From: Lobosporangium transversale
Lineage: Eukaryota > Mortierellomycota > Mortierellomycetes > Mortierellales > Mortierellaceae
NCBI RefSeq assembly: GCF_002105155.1
Contig: NW_019029030.1
Coordinates: 186,001-250,000 of the forward strand
Direction of reading: 5' to 3'
DNA: 64,000 nt
Position numbers and translations under genes: made by a program. This document shows positions 1 to 8,824 of this stretch, piece by piece. Below the pieces are notes generated by a model that was given only the letters and a program-made list of their open reading frames with translations, was not told where the DNA came from and made no database searches. Within the stretch, counting starts at the first letter, position 1, and each line of letters opens with the position of its first letter.

Positions 1-1
1 T

Positions 2-3000
2 TATCCTCTATCCAAATACGACCTAATTTTGGGTAAACCATGGCTGACGGATATCAACCCTCGCATCAATTGGCGAACAAATGATCTGCATTTTGAATAC
101 CAAGGTACCCCGGTCTTGTGGCCTTGCACTGGCATCGACAGGGAGCCTAGACAGCGATCTTCCGTCATATCTGCTCTTAACTTCCTTACCGTTGCCTCGG
201 AACCTGATGCCTCTGTATTCCTCGCCCAAGTTCGAGTTCCAGTACCTGTCTCTAGCAGTAGTTCTGAACTACCGGACTCTATCAAGCAAATCGTTCAAGT
301 CGAATTCCCTGATGTCTTTCCTACAACGCTTCCCGATGGCCTTCCCCCTGACAGAGGTGATAGCATGCGTATAGAGACTGACCCTTATGCTGACCCACCT
401 GTCCGACCTGTCATCAGATTGTCGATCGCTGAGCTTGATGAACTGAAGAAGCAGCTAACTGATCTTTTACAAAAAGGATTAATCTCACCGAGCACCTCAC
501 CATACGGTGCTCCAGTCCTCTTTGTGAAGAAAAAGGATGGCTCGCTTCGAATGTGTGTTGATTATCGGGGCCTGAACAAGATCACAAAGAAAAACAGGTA
601 CCCCTTACCACGGATCGATGAATTGATCGACAGATTCAGAACAGCTAAATGTTTTACCAAGCTGGATCTACTCTCGGGCTATCATCAAATGCGTGTCCAT
701 CCTGATGATAAACACAAGACCGCGTTCCGAACTCGCTATGGCCACTACGAGTTTAACGTCGTACCTTTCGGTCTTACAAATGCACCTGCAGCGTTCTCGA
801 CTATGATGCGTAACGTACTTGATCCACTTCTTGATAAATGTGTTGTTGTGTATCTCGATGATATTTTAATTTACTCCGATAACGAGAAAGATCACTTAGA
901 GCACATCCGACAAGTACTCTCCCTCTTGCGTCAAGCTGGGCTTTATTGTAAATTATCCAAGTGTTCCTTCATGCAGGAAGAGACTGAGTTCCTAGGCCAT
1001 GTCATCTCCAAGGATGGACTCAAGACGAATGGCGGACTTGTCAAGGCAATAAGGGAATGGCCAGTACCAACAACCCAACGACATGTGATGCAATTCCTTG
1101 GTTTGACTAATTTTTACCATCAGTACATTTCTCATTACGCTGATATTGCTCTTCCCCTCACACAATTGTTAGGCTCCAATAAGGAATTCCACTGGGGAAA
1201 ATCTCAACAAGACGCCTTTGAGACTTTGAAAAGAGCAGTGAGCTCAGCACCAGTTCTTAGGATATTCGATCCTGCCCTCTCTACAGCAGTCGAAACAGAC
1301 GCTTCAGGCTTTGCAATTGGTGCTGTCCTGTTCCAGACGGACCAAAATGGTGAATCACGACCAGTAGCTTTTACTTCACGCAAGCTCAACCCAGCGGAAC
1401 GCAACTATCCTACACACGAACAAGAACTGCTGGCTGTGGTGCATGCTCTCAAGACATGGCGATACTACCTTGACGGTTCTCACTTTGTCGTTTATACCGA
1501 CCATGCCACTCTACAACATTTTCCTAGCCAGCCGAACTTGACTCGCAGACAAGCAAGATGGATGGAGTTGCTTCAAGAGTATGATTTCGTATTCAAGTAT
1601 AAACCTGGTAAAGATAACGTCGTCCCTGATGCTCTTTCGCGAAGACCGGACCTCAAGGACTTGGAGGCTACACCTACTACTTTGAACTCCTTGGATATCA
1701 ATCTAGACCCTGGTATTCGAAAACAACTAGCCAGTTGCTACCTACACGATCCAATTCTAGGTCCCCTCGTGCATCAGTATAAGGATGCCTCCACCTCGGA
1801 TCGTTACTTCGTGGTTGATGGTCTACTCTGGATCAACGCTGGACAAGGCCCTCGCCTCTGCATACCCAAGGACGACGGACTCCGTTCACAACTCTTGCAT
1901 GACGCTCACGACGCTCCTATATCAGGCCACTTGGGATTCGATAAAACGTACAGTAGCATGCGACGAACATATTTTTGGCCACGCATGGCGAGGGATATAA
2001 AAAAATACATTGCTTCCTGTGAGCAATGCCAGCGTAACAAGCCTTCACTAAAGCCTCCTGCAGGGCTTTTCCAACCTTTGGCAATTCCAAGCCAACGATG
2101 GGATACTGTAACAATGGACTTCATTGTCAAGCTTCCGAAGACAGCCAGAGGTTTTGACGCGATCACGGTCTTTGTGGACAAACTGTCCAAGCAAGTTCAT
2201 TTCTGCGCTAGCCGAACTACCGACACTGCCTCTGATGTTGCACGACTCTTTTTCGACAATGTTTTTAGACTGCACGGCATGCCTCGGACAATTGTGTCAG
2301 ACAGAGATTCACGTTTCACCGGCAAGTTCTGGACAACGTTGATGAAGCTCATGGGCACCAAACTTAACATGTCTACTGCCTTCCATCCACAATCAGACGG
2401 ACAAACAGAGCGCGCCAACAGAACATTAGAAGAAATGCTCCGCTCTTACATATCGTACAAGCAAAACGACTGGGATCTTTTACTGCCTATGATGGAGTTC
2501 GCATACAACAACTCTGTCAATCCTACGACAGGCTTCTCCCCATTCTTTCTGAACTATGGTCACCATCCACTAGTCCCTGGATCTCTTTTAAAGCCACCTG
2601 ATACCAATGTTCCGGCTGTCAGTGATTTTGTTCGAACCCAGTCGATGAATTTGGCGCTAGCTCAAGATGCCATCATCGAAGCGCAGAATAGGCAAAAGGC
2701 CCAAGCGGACAAAACTCGCAGGCCTGCTACGTTTGCTGTGGGTGACATGGTGCTCTTAAGCTCGGAAAACATCTCTGTCGCGGGACATAAAAATAGGCCG
2801 TCGCAGAAACTGGAACCTGAGTACATAGGCCCTTACAAAATCATTTCGAAGGTCAATGAAAATGCCTACAAGCTGGAACTACCGCCTGACATGCATCAGC
2901 ATCCAGTCTTTAATGCCGATCTGCTTCGCCCCTATATTGAGTCACCTCGTGAATTCGGCGACCGCTCACCACCACGCCCTGCCCCCGAGCTTGTAGATGG

Positions 3001-3177
3001 AGAAGAGGAGTATGAAGTCGACAAATCATTGACTTCAAAATGTTTGGCAAAACTCCTAAGTGGCTCGTTCTTTGGAAAGGCTATCCATTAGATGAAGCTA
3101 CTTGGGAAACAAAATCTTCGCTCGCAAACGCTAAAGAGGCGCTTGCCGTCTTTGAGGCTTCAAGAAAAACAAGATAA
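2..3177 (+). pseudogene. Gypsy pol polyprotein, chromodomain frameshifted
   Basis: The reading frame is open from position 2 to 3091. It covers the end of the protease-RT linker, reverse transcriptase with the YLDD active site at 851-862, RNase H, an integrase HHCC zinc finger (about 1900-2031), the integrase core with D (near 2115), D (near 2301) and E (near 2408) in the usual spacing, and a GPY/F-type module (YIGPY near 2820). The frame is lost after the EEEYEV start of the chromodomain, near 3023-3028, where one base appears to be missing. The other frame continues the chromodomain (WKGYP, then ATWE) to a stop at 3175-3177. The enzyme domains look intact; only the targeting domain is broken. 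Confidence 0.9.
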
Positions 3178-3201
3178 TAGGTTTCTTCATGACGGGAAGG
3201 A

Positions 3202-3396
3202 TGCAAGCGAAATCACTATAATAATTTTGTGCAACATAGTATTTCGCCCATATTTCTAGAGCATTCCTTGCAACAGGACATTAACTAGTATAAATAGGTC
3301 TACTTTTCTATCTAGTTCTGTAGCATAGTTCCCCCTGAATAAAGATACCTTTATTGCACCCTTAGATCCCCCTAGAACACTACCTTGACTTTTGCA
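3202..3396 (+). repeat. 3' LTR of copy A (195 bp)
   Basis: It matches the reverse complement of 7425-7619 over its full 195 bp with few differences. It starts TGCAA and ends TTGCA, a 5-bp terminal inverted repeat with the standard TG...CA ends. It holds a TATAAATAG-like box and an AATAAAG-like polyadenylation motif. The five bases after it are CAAAT, the candidate target duplication; the matching left copy lies outside the window. Confidence 0.92.
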
Positions 3397-3401
3397 CAAA
3401 T

Positions 3402-4033
3402 GCACGCCGACGTGATCACTCATTTACTGTTGGAGACCAGGTACTACTCAGCACAGATGATATCACCGTTGATGCTGATAAGAACAGGCCGACGGAAAAG
3501 CTCCGAGCATTATTCGCTGGGCCTCATACCATTGTCGAACAAATCTCGCCTGTGTTACGTACCGAGGCTTGGGAGTGCACCTCAGGTGCACTTCCATTTT
3601 TATTCATAAGGTCAGAATATCATGTGACAGTCATAGAGAGCCCTTGATAAAAGGCTCTCGTTTGACAATAATAAAAACAACTTTTGATCTCCTTGACTTC
3701 TAATATCTGAAAAACATCTCAGCCTGTATCATTCCGATTAGAACTTTCATGAAGATCCATGATGTGTTCCATGTGGACCGTTTTAAAAAATACATTCCAT
3801 CGCCAGAGGCCTTAGGGCCCAGAGTTCCAACACGGCCGCCGCCTGAAATTATTGATGATGAAGAGGAATACGAGGTCGAAGCTATTTTAGACCATCGATT
3901 CAGTAGCAATCGCCAGGAGTTCCTCATTAAATGGAAAGGCTACCCTAGAGAGGACTCCACTTGGCAGCCAGAGAGCACCCTTACAAACTGCACCAGGATG
4001 CTGAAGAAATACAAGAAAACACATAGACTATAA
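3402..4033 (+). pseudogene. Integrase C-terminus and chromodomain of element B, interrupted
   Basis: Reading from 3402, an integrase tail typical of gypsy elements is visible (SFTVGDQVLLS, then FAGPHTIVEQIS). It stops at the solo LTR insertion and resumes after it. A further one-base shift lies near 3747, just before KIHDVFHVDRF. From 3749 the frame is open to 4033 and carries a full chromodomain with the aromatic cage pattern (YEVEAILDHR, LIKWKGYP, STWQPE). The protein is dead because of the insertion and the shift. The intact chromodomain here is a useful reference for the broken one in copy A and for the cellular chromodomain gene at 9697-10996. Confidence 0.85.
3553..3721. repeat. Solo LTR (169 bp) with 5-bp target duplication GCCTG
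   Basis: The segment starts TGTTACG and ends TCTCA, and is flanked by GCCTG at 3548-3552 and again at 3722-3726. Excising it with one GCCTG rejoins the host reading frame of element B at the insertion point. It has no internal coding sequence, so it is a solo LTR left by LTR-LTR recombination. It contains a short hairpin (GAGAGCCC...AAGGCTCTC). Confidence 0.82.
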
Positions 4034-4053
4034 TTTTTTTTAAAATGGGAAGG

Positions 4054-4139
4054 TGTGACAGTATATAGCCTTAAGCCTATAAAAAGGCTTGTTTTAATAA
4101 TTATAATAAAATCATTTTTTGTCTCTCTTAATTATTACA
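4054..4139 (+). repeat. Putative LTR (or LTR start) of element B
   Basis: It starts TGTGACAG right after a purine tract and ends ...TTACA where copy A' begins. Like the solo LTR nearby it contains a short hairpin (AAGCCT...AGGCTT). At 86 bp it is short for an LTR and may have been cut by the A' junction. Confidence 0.55.
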
Positions 4140-6413
4140 ACCAGGTTTATACTTGAATACGAAATCATACTCTTGAAGCAACTCCATCCATCTTGCTTGT
4201 CTGCGAGTCAAGTTCGGCTGGCTAGGAAAATGTTGTAGAGTGGCATGGTCGGTATAAACGACAAAGTGAGAACCGTCAAGGTAGTATCGCCATGTCTTCA
4301 GAGCATGCACCACAGCCAGCAGTTCTTGTTCGTGTGTAGGATAGTTGCGTTCCGCTGGGTTGAGCTTGCGTGAAGTAAAAGCTACTGGTCGTGATTTACC
4401 ATTTTGGTCCGTCTGGAACAGGACAGCACCAATTGCAAAGCCTGAAGCGTCTGTTTCGACTGCTGTAGAGAGGGCAGGATCGAATATCCTAAGAACTGGT
4501 GCTGAGCTCACTGCTCTTTTCAAAGTCTCAAAGGCGTCTTGTTGAGATTTTCCCCAGTGGAATTCCTTATTGGAGCTTAACAATTGTGTGAGGGGAAGAG
4601 CAATATCAGCGTAATGAGAAATGTACTGATGGTAAAAATTAGTCAAACCAAGGAATTGCATCACATGTCGTTGGGTTGTTGGTACTGGCCATTCCCTTAT
4701 TGCCTTGACAAGTCCGCCATTCGTCTTGAGTCCATCCTTGGAGATGACATGGCCTAGGAACTCAGTCTCTTCCTGCATGAAGGAACACTTGGATAATTTA
4801 CAATAAAGCCCAGCTTGACGCAAGAGGGAGAGTACTTGTCGGATGTGCCCTAAGTGATCTTTCTCGTTATCGGAGTAAATTAAAATATCATCGAGATACA
4901 CAACAACACATTTATCAAGAAGTGGATCAAGTACGTTACGCATCATAGTTGAGAACGCTGCAGGTGCATTTGTAAGACCGAAAGGTACGACGTTAAACTC
5001 GTAGTGACCATAGCGAGTTCGGAACGCGGTCTTGTGTTTATCATCAGGATGGACACGCATCTGATGATAGCCCGAGAGTAGATCCAGCTTGGTAAAACAT
5101 TTAGCTGTTCTGAATCTGTCGATCAATTCATCGATCCGTGGTAGGGGGTACCTGTTTTTCTTTGTGATCTTGTTCAGGCCCCGATAATCAACACACATTC
5201 GAAGCGAGCCATCCTTTCTCTTCACAAAGAGGACTGGAGCACCGTATGGTGAGGTGCTCAGTGAAATTAATCCTTTTTGTAAAAGATCAGTTAGCTGCTT
5301 CTTCAGTTGATCAAGCTCAGCGATCGACAATTTGATGACAGGTCGGACAGGTGGGTCAGCATAAGGGTCAGTCTCTATACGCATGCTATCACCTCTGTCA
5401 GGGGGAAGGCCATCGGGAAGCGTTGTAGGAAAGACATCAGGAAATTCGACTTTAACGATTTGCTTGATAGAGTCCGGTAGTTCAGAACTACTGCTAGAGA
5501 CAGGTACTGGGACTCGAACTTGGGCGAGGAATACAGAGGCATCAGGTTCCGAGGCAACGGTAAGGAAGTTAAGAGCAGATATGACGGAAGATCGCTGTCT
5601 AGGCTTCCTGTCGATGCCAGTGCAAGGCCACAAGACCGGGGTACCTTGGTATTCAAAATGCAGATCATTTGTTCGCCAATTGATGCGAGGGTTGATATCC
5701 GTCAGCCATGGTTTACCCAAAATTAGGTCGTATTTGGATAGAGGATAAACAATGGCGTTGATTTTATCCTGGTACGCGTTGCGGGCGAGGGTGAACGTGG
5801 CTGTGTGCTGAGCAATTGTCTCGGTACCGTTGGGAAGAATGACAGGAATGGGTCTACCCTCAATTAGCGGAACATGTGTGTTCTCGCAGAAAGAGGAACT
5901 TATGACATTGCCTTCGGCCCCTCCATCTACAAGAATGCGCGCAGGTCGACCATTCACTGCTCCAATGAAAGTAAGAAGTCGGCGAGAGTTTTTATGTTTG
6001 TCATAGGTAAGGCTGAAGGATTGAAGGCGAATTTCGTTACGACAATGGGAGTGGCGATTGGATGAACTAGGGGTAGATGAATGAGTGGAAGTGAGTGAAG
6101 TGGAAACAGTGAAAGGATCAGTGGAGGGGAAAATAGGGTCGGAGAGGGGATTGTTTTTTAGCAATGAGGAATGAGTAGGGGAATGGGGATCAGGATGAGG
6201 TGAATACTTAGAGAGTAGATGTAAGGAAGTAGATGCAGTGGGAGCAATAGAGTGATCAGAAAGGGGCATGGATGTTATATTTGTGCACAAAGGATTTTTA
6301 TTTGTAGTCATCAACTGTAACTGACCATGCCCTCTATTATCCAGGGCTTGAAGGCTGGGGCTAGAGGGGGCGAGGCAGGCCTGGTTTACTGCTCGCCCTC
6401 CTCTTTTCCCGAC
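4128..6413 (-). pseudogene. Truncated pol of copy A' (protease, RT, partial RNase H)
   Basis: Pol lies in the -1 frame relative to gag and is open from the overlap at 6413. A Ser/Thr-rich linker leads to an aspartic protease with LVDGGAEGN near 5925 (DGG where most family members have DSG or DTG). Next come the RT, with the YLDD box, and the RNase H start. The frame leaves the element near 4140 after YKPG and ends within a few residues in flanking DNA. With integrase missing, the copy cannot move on its own but could supply Gag or RT. Confidence 0.88.
6368..6410 (-). promoter_or_regulatory. Predicted -1 ribosomal frameshift signal at gag-pol overlap
   Basis: On the - strand the heptamer G GGA AAA (6410-6404) lies in the gag frame exactly as the X XXY YYZ slippery rule needs. 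A 5-nt spacer (GAGGA) follows, then a stem: GGGCGAGCAG (6398-6389) pairs with CTG-C-CTCGCCC (6378-6368) with one bulged C. The gag stop TAA is in the loop. The loop also holds CCAGG, which could pair with CCTGG just downstream to form a pseudoknot. The pol frame is open from 6413, giving a 28-nt overlap. No expression data are available. Confidence 0.75.
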
Positions 6414-7357
6414 TCAGAAAGCGTATGGTCATTGTTTTCTATATTAAAGACAGAGGTGCGTTGGCATTGTTCGGCTCTATGACCTCGGTTCCGGCATCTG
6501 AAACAACGCCCCTCACGAACGCAACGTTCTCGTTCAGCTGCTGTGAGCTTGGGTAGCGAGCTTGGCTTGGAGTGGTTTCTGTTTGGTCGTTGCTGATGGA
6601 GAGAGGTGTACAGGTTGGCAACCAACATTCTCATGTTATCGAGATCCATTGGTGTAGGGCCAGAATTATTCTCATGATGGGGTGATAAGGCGTTCGGGGT
6701 AGCGGATACAGGGGTGGCATCGATGGGATGTAGAATACTGTGGACAATGGTCGCCTGCTCAATGGCATCGTCCAACGTCTCTGGCTGTCTAAGTCTTACC
6801 TGCTTGCTTGTTTCGGGCTCAAGGCCTAGCATGTATTTTTGCAAAGCAGAGTCTTTGTCGAGATTTGTAGCCAGACGTAGGTGGCTTCTAAACTTGCTCG
6901 TATATTCTGCCACACTCATCCTTCCCTGACGAAGTTTATCCAACGCTCGGCGAGCTGCATTCGCAGAATCTGGAGGGGTGAACTGACGGAGGAATGCTTT
7001 ACGGAAGTCAGCCCAAGGTGTATCGAGATTCAACCCGGAATCTCTCCACCATGCCTTGGCTTCGCCATTGAGACTGAGGACAGCGTATCGAACCCATTTG
7101 GATGGCGTGAGTGTGACAATAGTGTAATACTCCTCCAGGCTGTCGACAAAGTTTAAGGCTGCAACAGCGTTAATAGCTCCTTCGTAAGGCGTAGGCTTCT
7201 GTGGCTTTAGGACCGTGGCGAGGGTTCTGGCTAGGTCATTCTCAGCGGCTTCGTTGGCTTTAGCAGTAGAGAGGGCCTGATTAAAAGCAGTAGCTATGGC
7301 TTCGCGAATGTTCAGAGGAAGATCGATGGACGAAAGGGCGTTATTCAAGTGTTCCAT
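6386..7357 (-). CDS. Gag nucleocapsid polyprotein of copy A'
   Basis: It encodes 323 residues and starts at the first ATG after the leader that follows the primer-binding site. The central part looks like a retrotransposon capsid (AKAWWRDSG, FRKAFLRQFTP and MSVAEYTSKFR motifs). Near the C-terminus is a CCHC zinc knuckle, CFRCRNRGHRAEQC, which fits CX2CX4HX4C for RNA binding. The frame is intact and ends at TAA 6388-6386. Pol overlaps it in the -1 frame, so this protein is both the stand-alone Gag and the N-terminal part of a predicted Gag-Pol made by frameshifting. Confidence 0.9.
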   Translation of the reverse strand: MEHLNNALSSIDLPLNIREAIATAFNQALSTAKANEAAENDLARTLATVLKPQKPTPYEGAINAVAALNFVDSLEEYYTIVTLTPSKWVRYAVLSLNGEAKAWWRDSGLNLDTPWADFRKAFLRQFTPPDSANAARRALDKLRQGRMSVAEYTSKFRSHLRLATNLDKDSALQKYMLGLEPETSKQVRLRQPETLDDAIEQATIVHSILHPIDATPVSATPNALSPHHENNSGPTPMDLDNMRMLVANLYTSLHQQRPNRNHSKPSSLPKLTAAERERCVREGRCFRCRNRGHRAEQCQRTSVFNIENNDHTLSESGKEEGEQ

Positions 7358-7424
7358 GGCGAGGGGTGAAATTCAATGGTAATTGTAGTTCTCTGGGTGT
7401 GGTCGTGGTTTCCTTTGCTACCAA

Positions 7425-7619
7425 TGCAAAAATCAAGGTAGTGTTCTAGGGGGATCTAAGGGTGCAATAAAGGTATCTTTATTCAGGGGGAACCATGCTA
7501 CAGAACTAGATAGAAAAGTAGACCTATTTATACTAGTTAATATCCTGTTGCAAGGAATGCTCTAGAAATATGGGCGAAATACAATGTTGCACAAAATTAT
7601 TATAGTGATTTCGCTTGCA
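7425..7619 (-). repeat. 5' LTR of copy A' (195 bp)
   Basis: It is 195 bp, matches the copy A LTR in reverse complement, and has TGCAA...TTGCA ends. On the - strand the primer-binding site follows at 7423-7407 (TGGTAGCAAAGGAAACC), which would pair with a tRNA 3' end reading CCTTTGCTACCA. The LTR sits directly against fragment D at 7620. Confidence 0.9.
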
Positions 7620-7950
7620 AGGGCGAACAGGTGGATCTGCGTTGGGATCTGTTTCAATTTTCATAGAATTGCCGCGGTCTGGTGGAAGACCTGCAGGGAG
7701 TGAGTCAGGAAAGACATCGGGGGACTCAGCCTGTATAATTGACGCAATATCAGGGTGTATGTCGGAATTGGTACTTGTTGAGGGATGAGGGAGCTGTACT
7801 GTAGCGAGATAAACCTCGCTGCCTGGCTGTGCCGCGGCATTTTGGAAATGCATGTGACCCATAAGTAGCCCATGAGACTTAGCTGTAATTGAATTGTTTG
7901 AAACCCTCTGCATGACCAGTGCACGGTGTTGCGATTAGCAGTCATTTACA
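7620..7950 (-). mobile_element. Gypsy pol fragment D
   Basis: On the - strand, 7913-7622 reads as the protease-to-RT linker of a gypsy element (SPDVFPDSLPAGLPPDRGNS, then DPNADPPVRP), parallel to DVFPTTLPDGLPPDRGDS in copy A but clearly divergent. Upstream, 7661-7945 continues in another frame (MTANRNTVHW), so it is frameshifted. It ends exactly at the A' LTR, which inserted into it. Nothing recognisable of the element survives beyond about 7950. Confidence 0.78.
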
Positions 7951-8003
7951 TGGGTTTTTACTATAGCTAAGATTTTTACCCTTTTTATTTAACGAAGATC
8001 CCC

Positions 8004-8053
8004 GGATCATAATAAACACATCTTTCTTTCGTTCTCGTTACTTATTATGATCC
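8004..8053. repeat. 12-bp perfect inverted repeat, 26-bp loop
   Basis: GGATCATAATAA at 8004-8015 is the exact reverse complement of TTATTATGATCC at 8042-8053. It lies in non-coding DNA between fragment D and the first MITE. It may be a remnant of a small element; no target duplication was found. Confidence 0.6.
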
Positions 8054-8118
8054 TGGAATATTTCACACGGCATTGCCATTATGTGTGAAGTGGAGGTCAT
8101 TAGTGCGCCAGTCCATAG

Positions 8119-8216
8119 TAGTGCTCCTATTCGAACTGAAATTTTGTCAATTGATATTTATTTTTTTAATCTGAAACATCATAATTGACAAAATTTCAGT
8201 TCGAATAGGAGCACTG
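8119..8216. mobile_element. hAT-type MITE, copy 1 (98 bp)
   Basis: Inverted termini of about 34 bp (AGTGCTCCTATTCGAACTG inward) flank a 30-bp AT-rich centre. It is the same length as copy 2 at 9152-9249 and is inserted in the opposite orientation. The left end reads TAGTG instead of CAGTG, and no 8-bp duplication flanks it, so one flank may have been rearranged. Confidence 0.82.
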
Positions 8217-8227
8217 CGGCTGCAGCT

Positions 8228-8824
8228 TCAAGATACGAGTAGCGCAACATGAATCTCTGAAAGTAGAGTAAACATTCTCCTTGTATCTCGCGCATATCTT
8301 CTTGAGCCCCTCCCTCCAAAGCTTTCTTTCAATAAGAACCCGTTGCATCCCTTTGGCTGGTTTTGCTTTTTTGGTGTATACCAGTTATTGGGATAATTCA
8401 TGGAGTATTTTTCACCTCCGACTTCTGTGTCCCTAAGTCGCGCTTGATTACCTCCGGGGCTGCAGCTTCTGCCAGAAATCGTTGTTGGAGCACACCCCCT
8501 TAACCCAATCTTCCTCTTCCGTCTCATTTCCCGACCAGTGCTCCTATTCGATTCGAATGGTTCGAATAGGAGCACTGCTCCCGACTCCTCCTCAGTCTCT
8601 GGATCGTTCTTTATATCATCCCAATCCTGATTATGCTGAGGCTTGACTAAATCCTCCTCGAGTTCGATGCTGCTAACCTCTACAACAACTGAGTCAGCTA
8701 CTGTCTCTATCTGCAAATTCTGAGGTGATATATTTTACGTTTGTGCTGCTTCGATAGCTCTGCGCTTTGCCTTTTTTTGAGGAGCATCTCGCAAGCGTCA
8801 CTTTGTTTTATTTAAACCACCCAT
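8228..8824 (-). pseudogene. Decayed acidic-N-terminus gene, split by a micro-MITE
   Basis: I do not recognise the family. On the - strand a frame starts at ATG 8824-8822 (MGGLNKTK) and runs through a basic stretch (RLRDAPQKKAKRRAIEAAQT) into an acidic stretch (VEVSSIELEEDLV, DDIKNDPETEEES). Two in-frame stops, TGA after NKTK and TAA after AAQT, each fit a C-to-T change of an Arg or Gln codon. The 42-bp MITE at 8536-8577 plus its 8-bp duplication adds 50 bases and shifts the frame. Without them the acidic run continues (NETEEEDW) to a stop near 8455. The basic-then-acidic start recalls transposase-linked proteins, but that is a guess. Confidence 0.45.
8536..8577. mobile_element. 42-bp palindromic micro-MITE of the same hAT family
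   Basis: It keeps only the outer termini: CAGTGCTCCTATTCGA, nine bases, then TTCGAATAGGAGCACTG. It is flanked by TTCCCGAC (8528-8535) and CTCCCGAC (8578-8585), an 8-bp duplication with one mismatch, which is typical of hAT transposition. It lies inside the decayed reading frame at 8228-8824. Confidence 0.8.

Larger units (their letters stand above)
1..3396 (+). mobile_element. Ty3/gypsy chromovirus, copy A (5' end outside window)
   Basis: This LTR retrotransposon enters the window inside the protease-to-RT region and runs through reverse transcriptase, RNase H, integrase and a chromodomain to a 195-bp 3' LTR at 3202-3396. A purine-rich tract (GACGGGAAGGA) lies directly before the LTR, as expected for the plus-strand primer. 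The LTR begins TGCAA and ends TTGCA. To its right begins the integrase C-terminus of another element (B), so copy A inserted into B; the rest of B and the 5' LTR should lie left of the window. Copy A' on the other strand (4140-7619) is about 98 percent identical at the protein level where they overlap, so both insertions are recent. Confidence 0.93.
3397..4139 (+). mobile_element. Older gypsy chromovirus fragment B
   Basis: This is the 3' end of a different chromovirus: the integrase C-terminal GPY/F module (about 3402-3552), interrupted by a solo LTR (3553-3721), then the end of that module, a complete chromodomain and a stop at 4031-4033. An LTR-like sequence beginning TGTGACAG follows at 4054, preceded by a purine tract (AAAATGGGAAGG). 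Copy A cuts it on the left and A' abuts it on the right. Confidence 0.85.
4140..7619 (-). mobile_element. Ty3/gypsy chromovirus, copy A' (3'-truncated)
   Basis: This is a second copy of the copy A family in opposite orientation. In its own direction it has the 5' LTR (7619-7425), a primer-binding site that starts TGGTAGCAAAGG one base after the LTR, gag (7357-6386), then protease, RT and part of RNase H. It stops abruptly near 4140 inside RNase H, at the point equivalent to about 1610 of copy A, so integrase, chromodomain and 3' LTR are missing. The overlap makes an inverted repeat of about 1.6 kb with copy A. Confidence 0.92.

Noticed and set aside
6386-6413. Gag and pol of copy A' in different frames, as if broken by a mutation
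   Set aside because: The overlap has an in-phase slippery heptamer and stem, so this is the expected arrangement and not a lesion.
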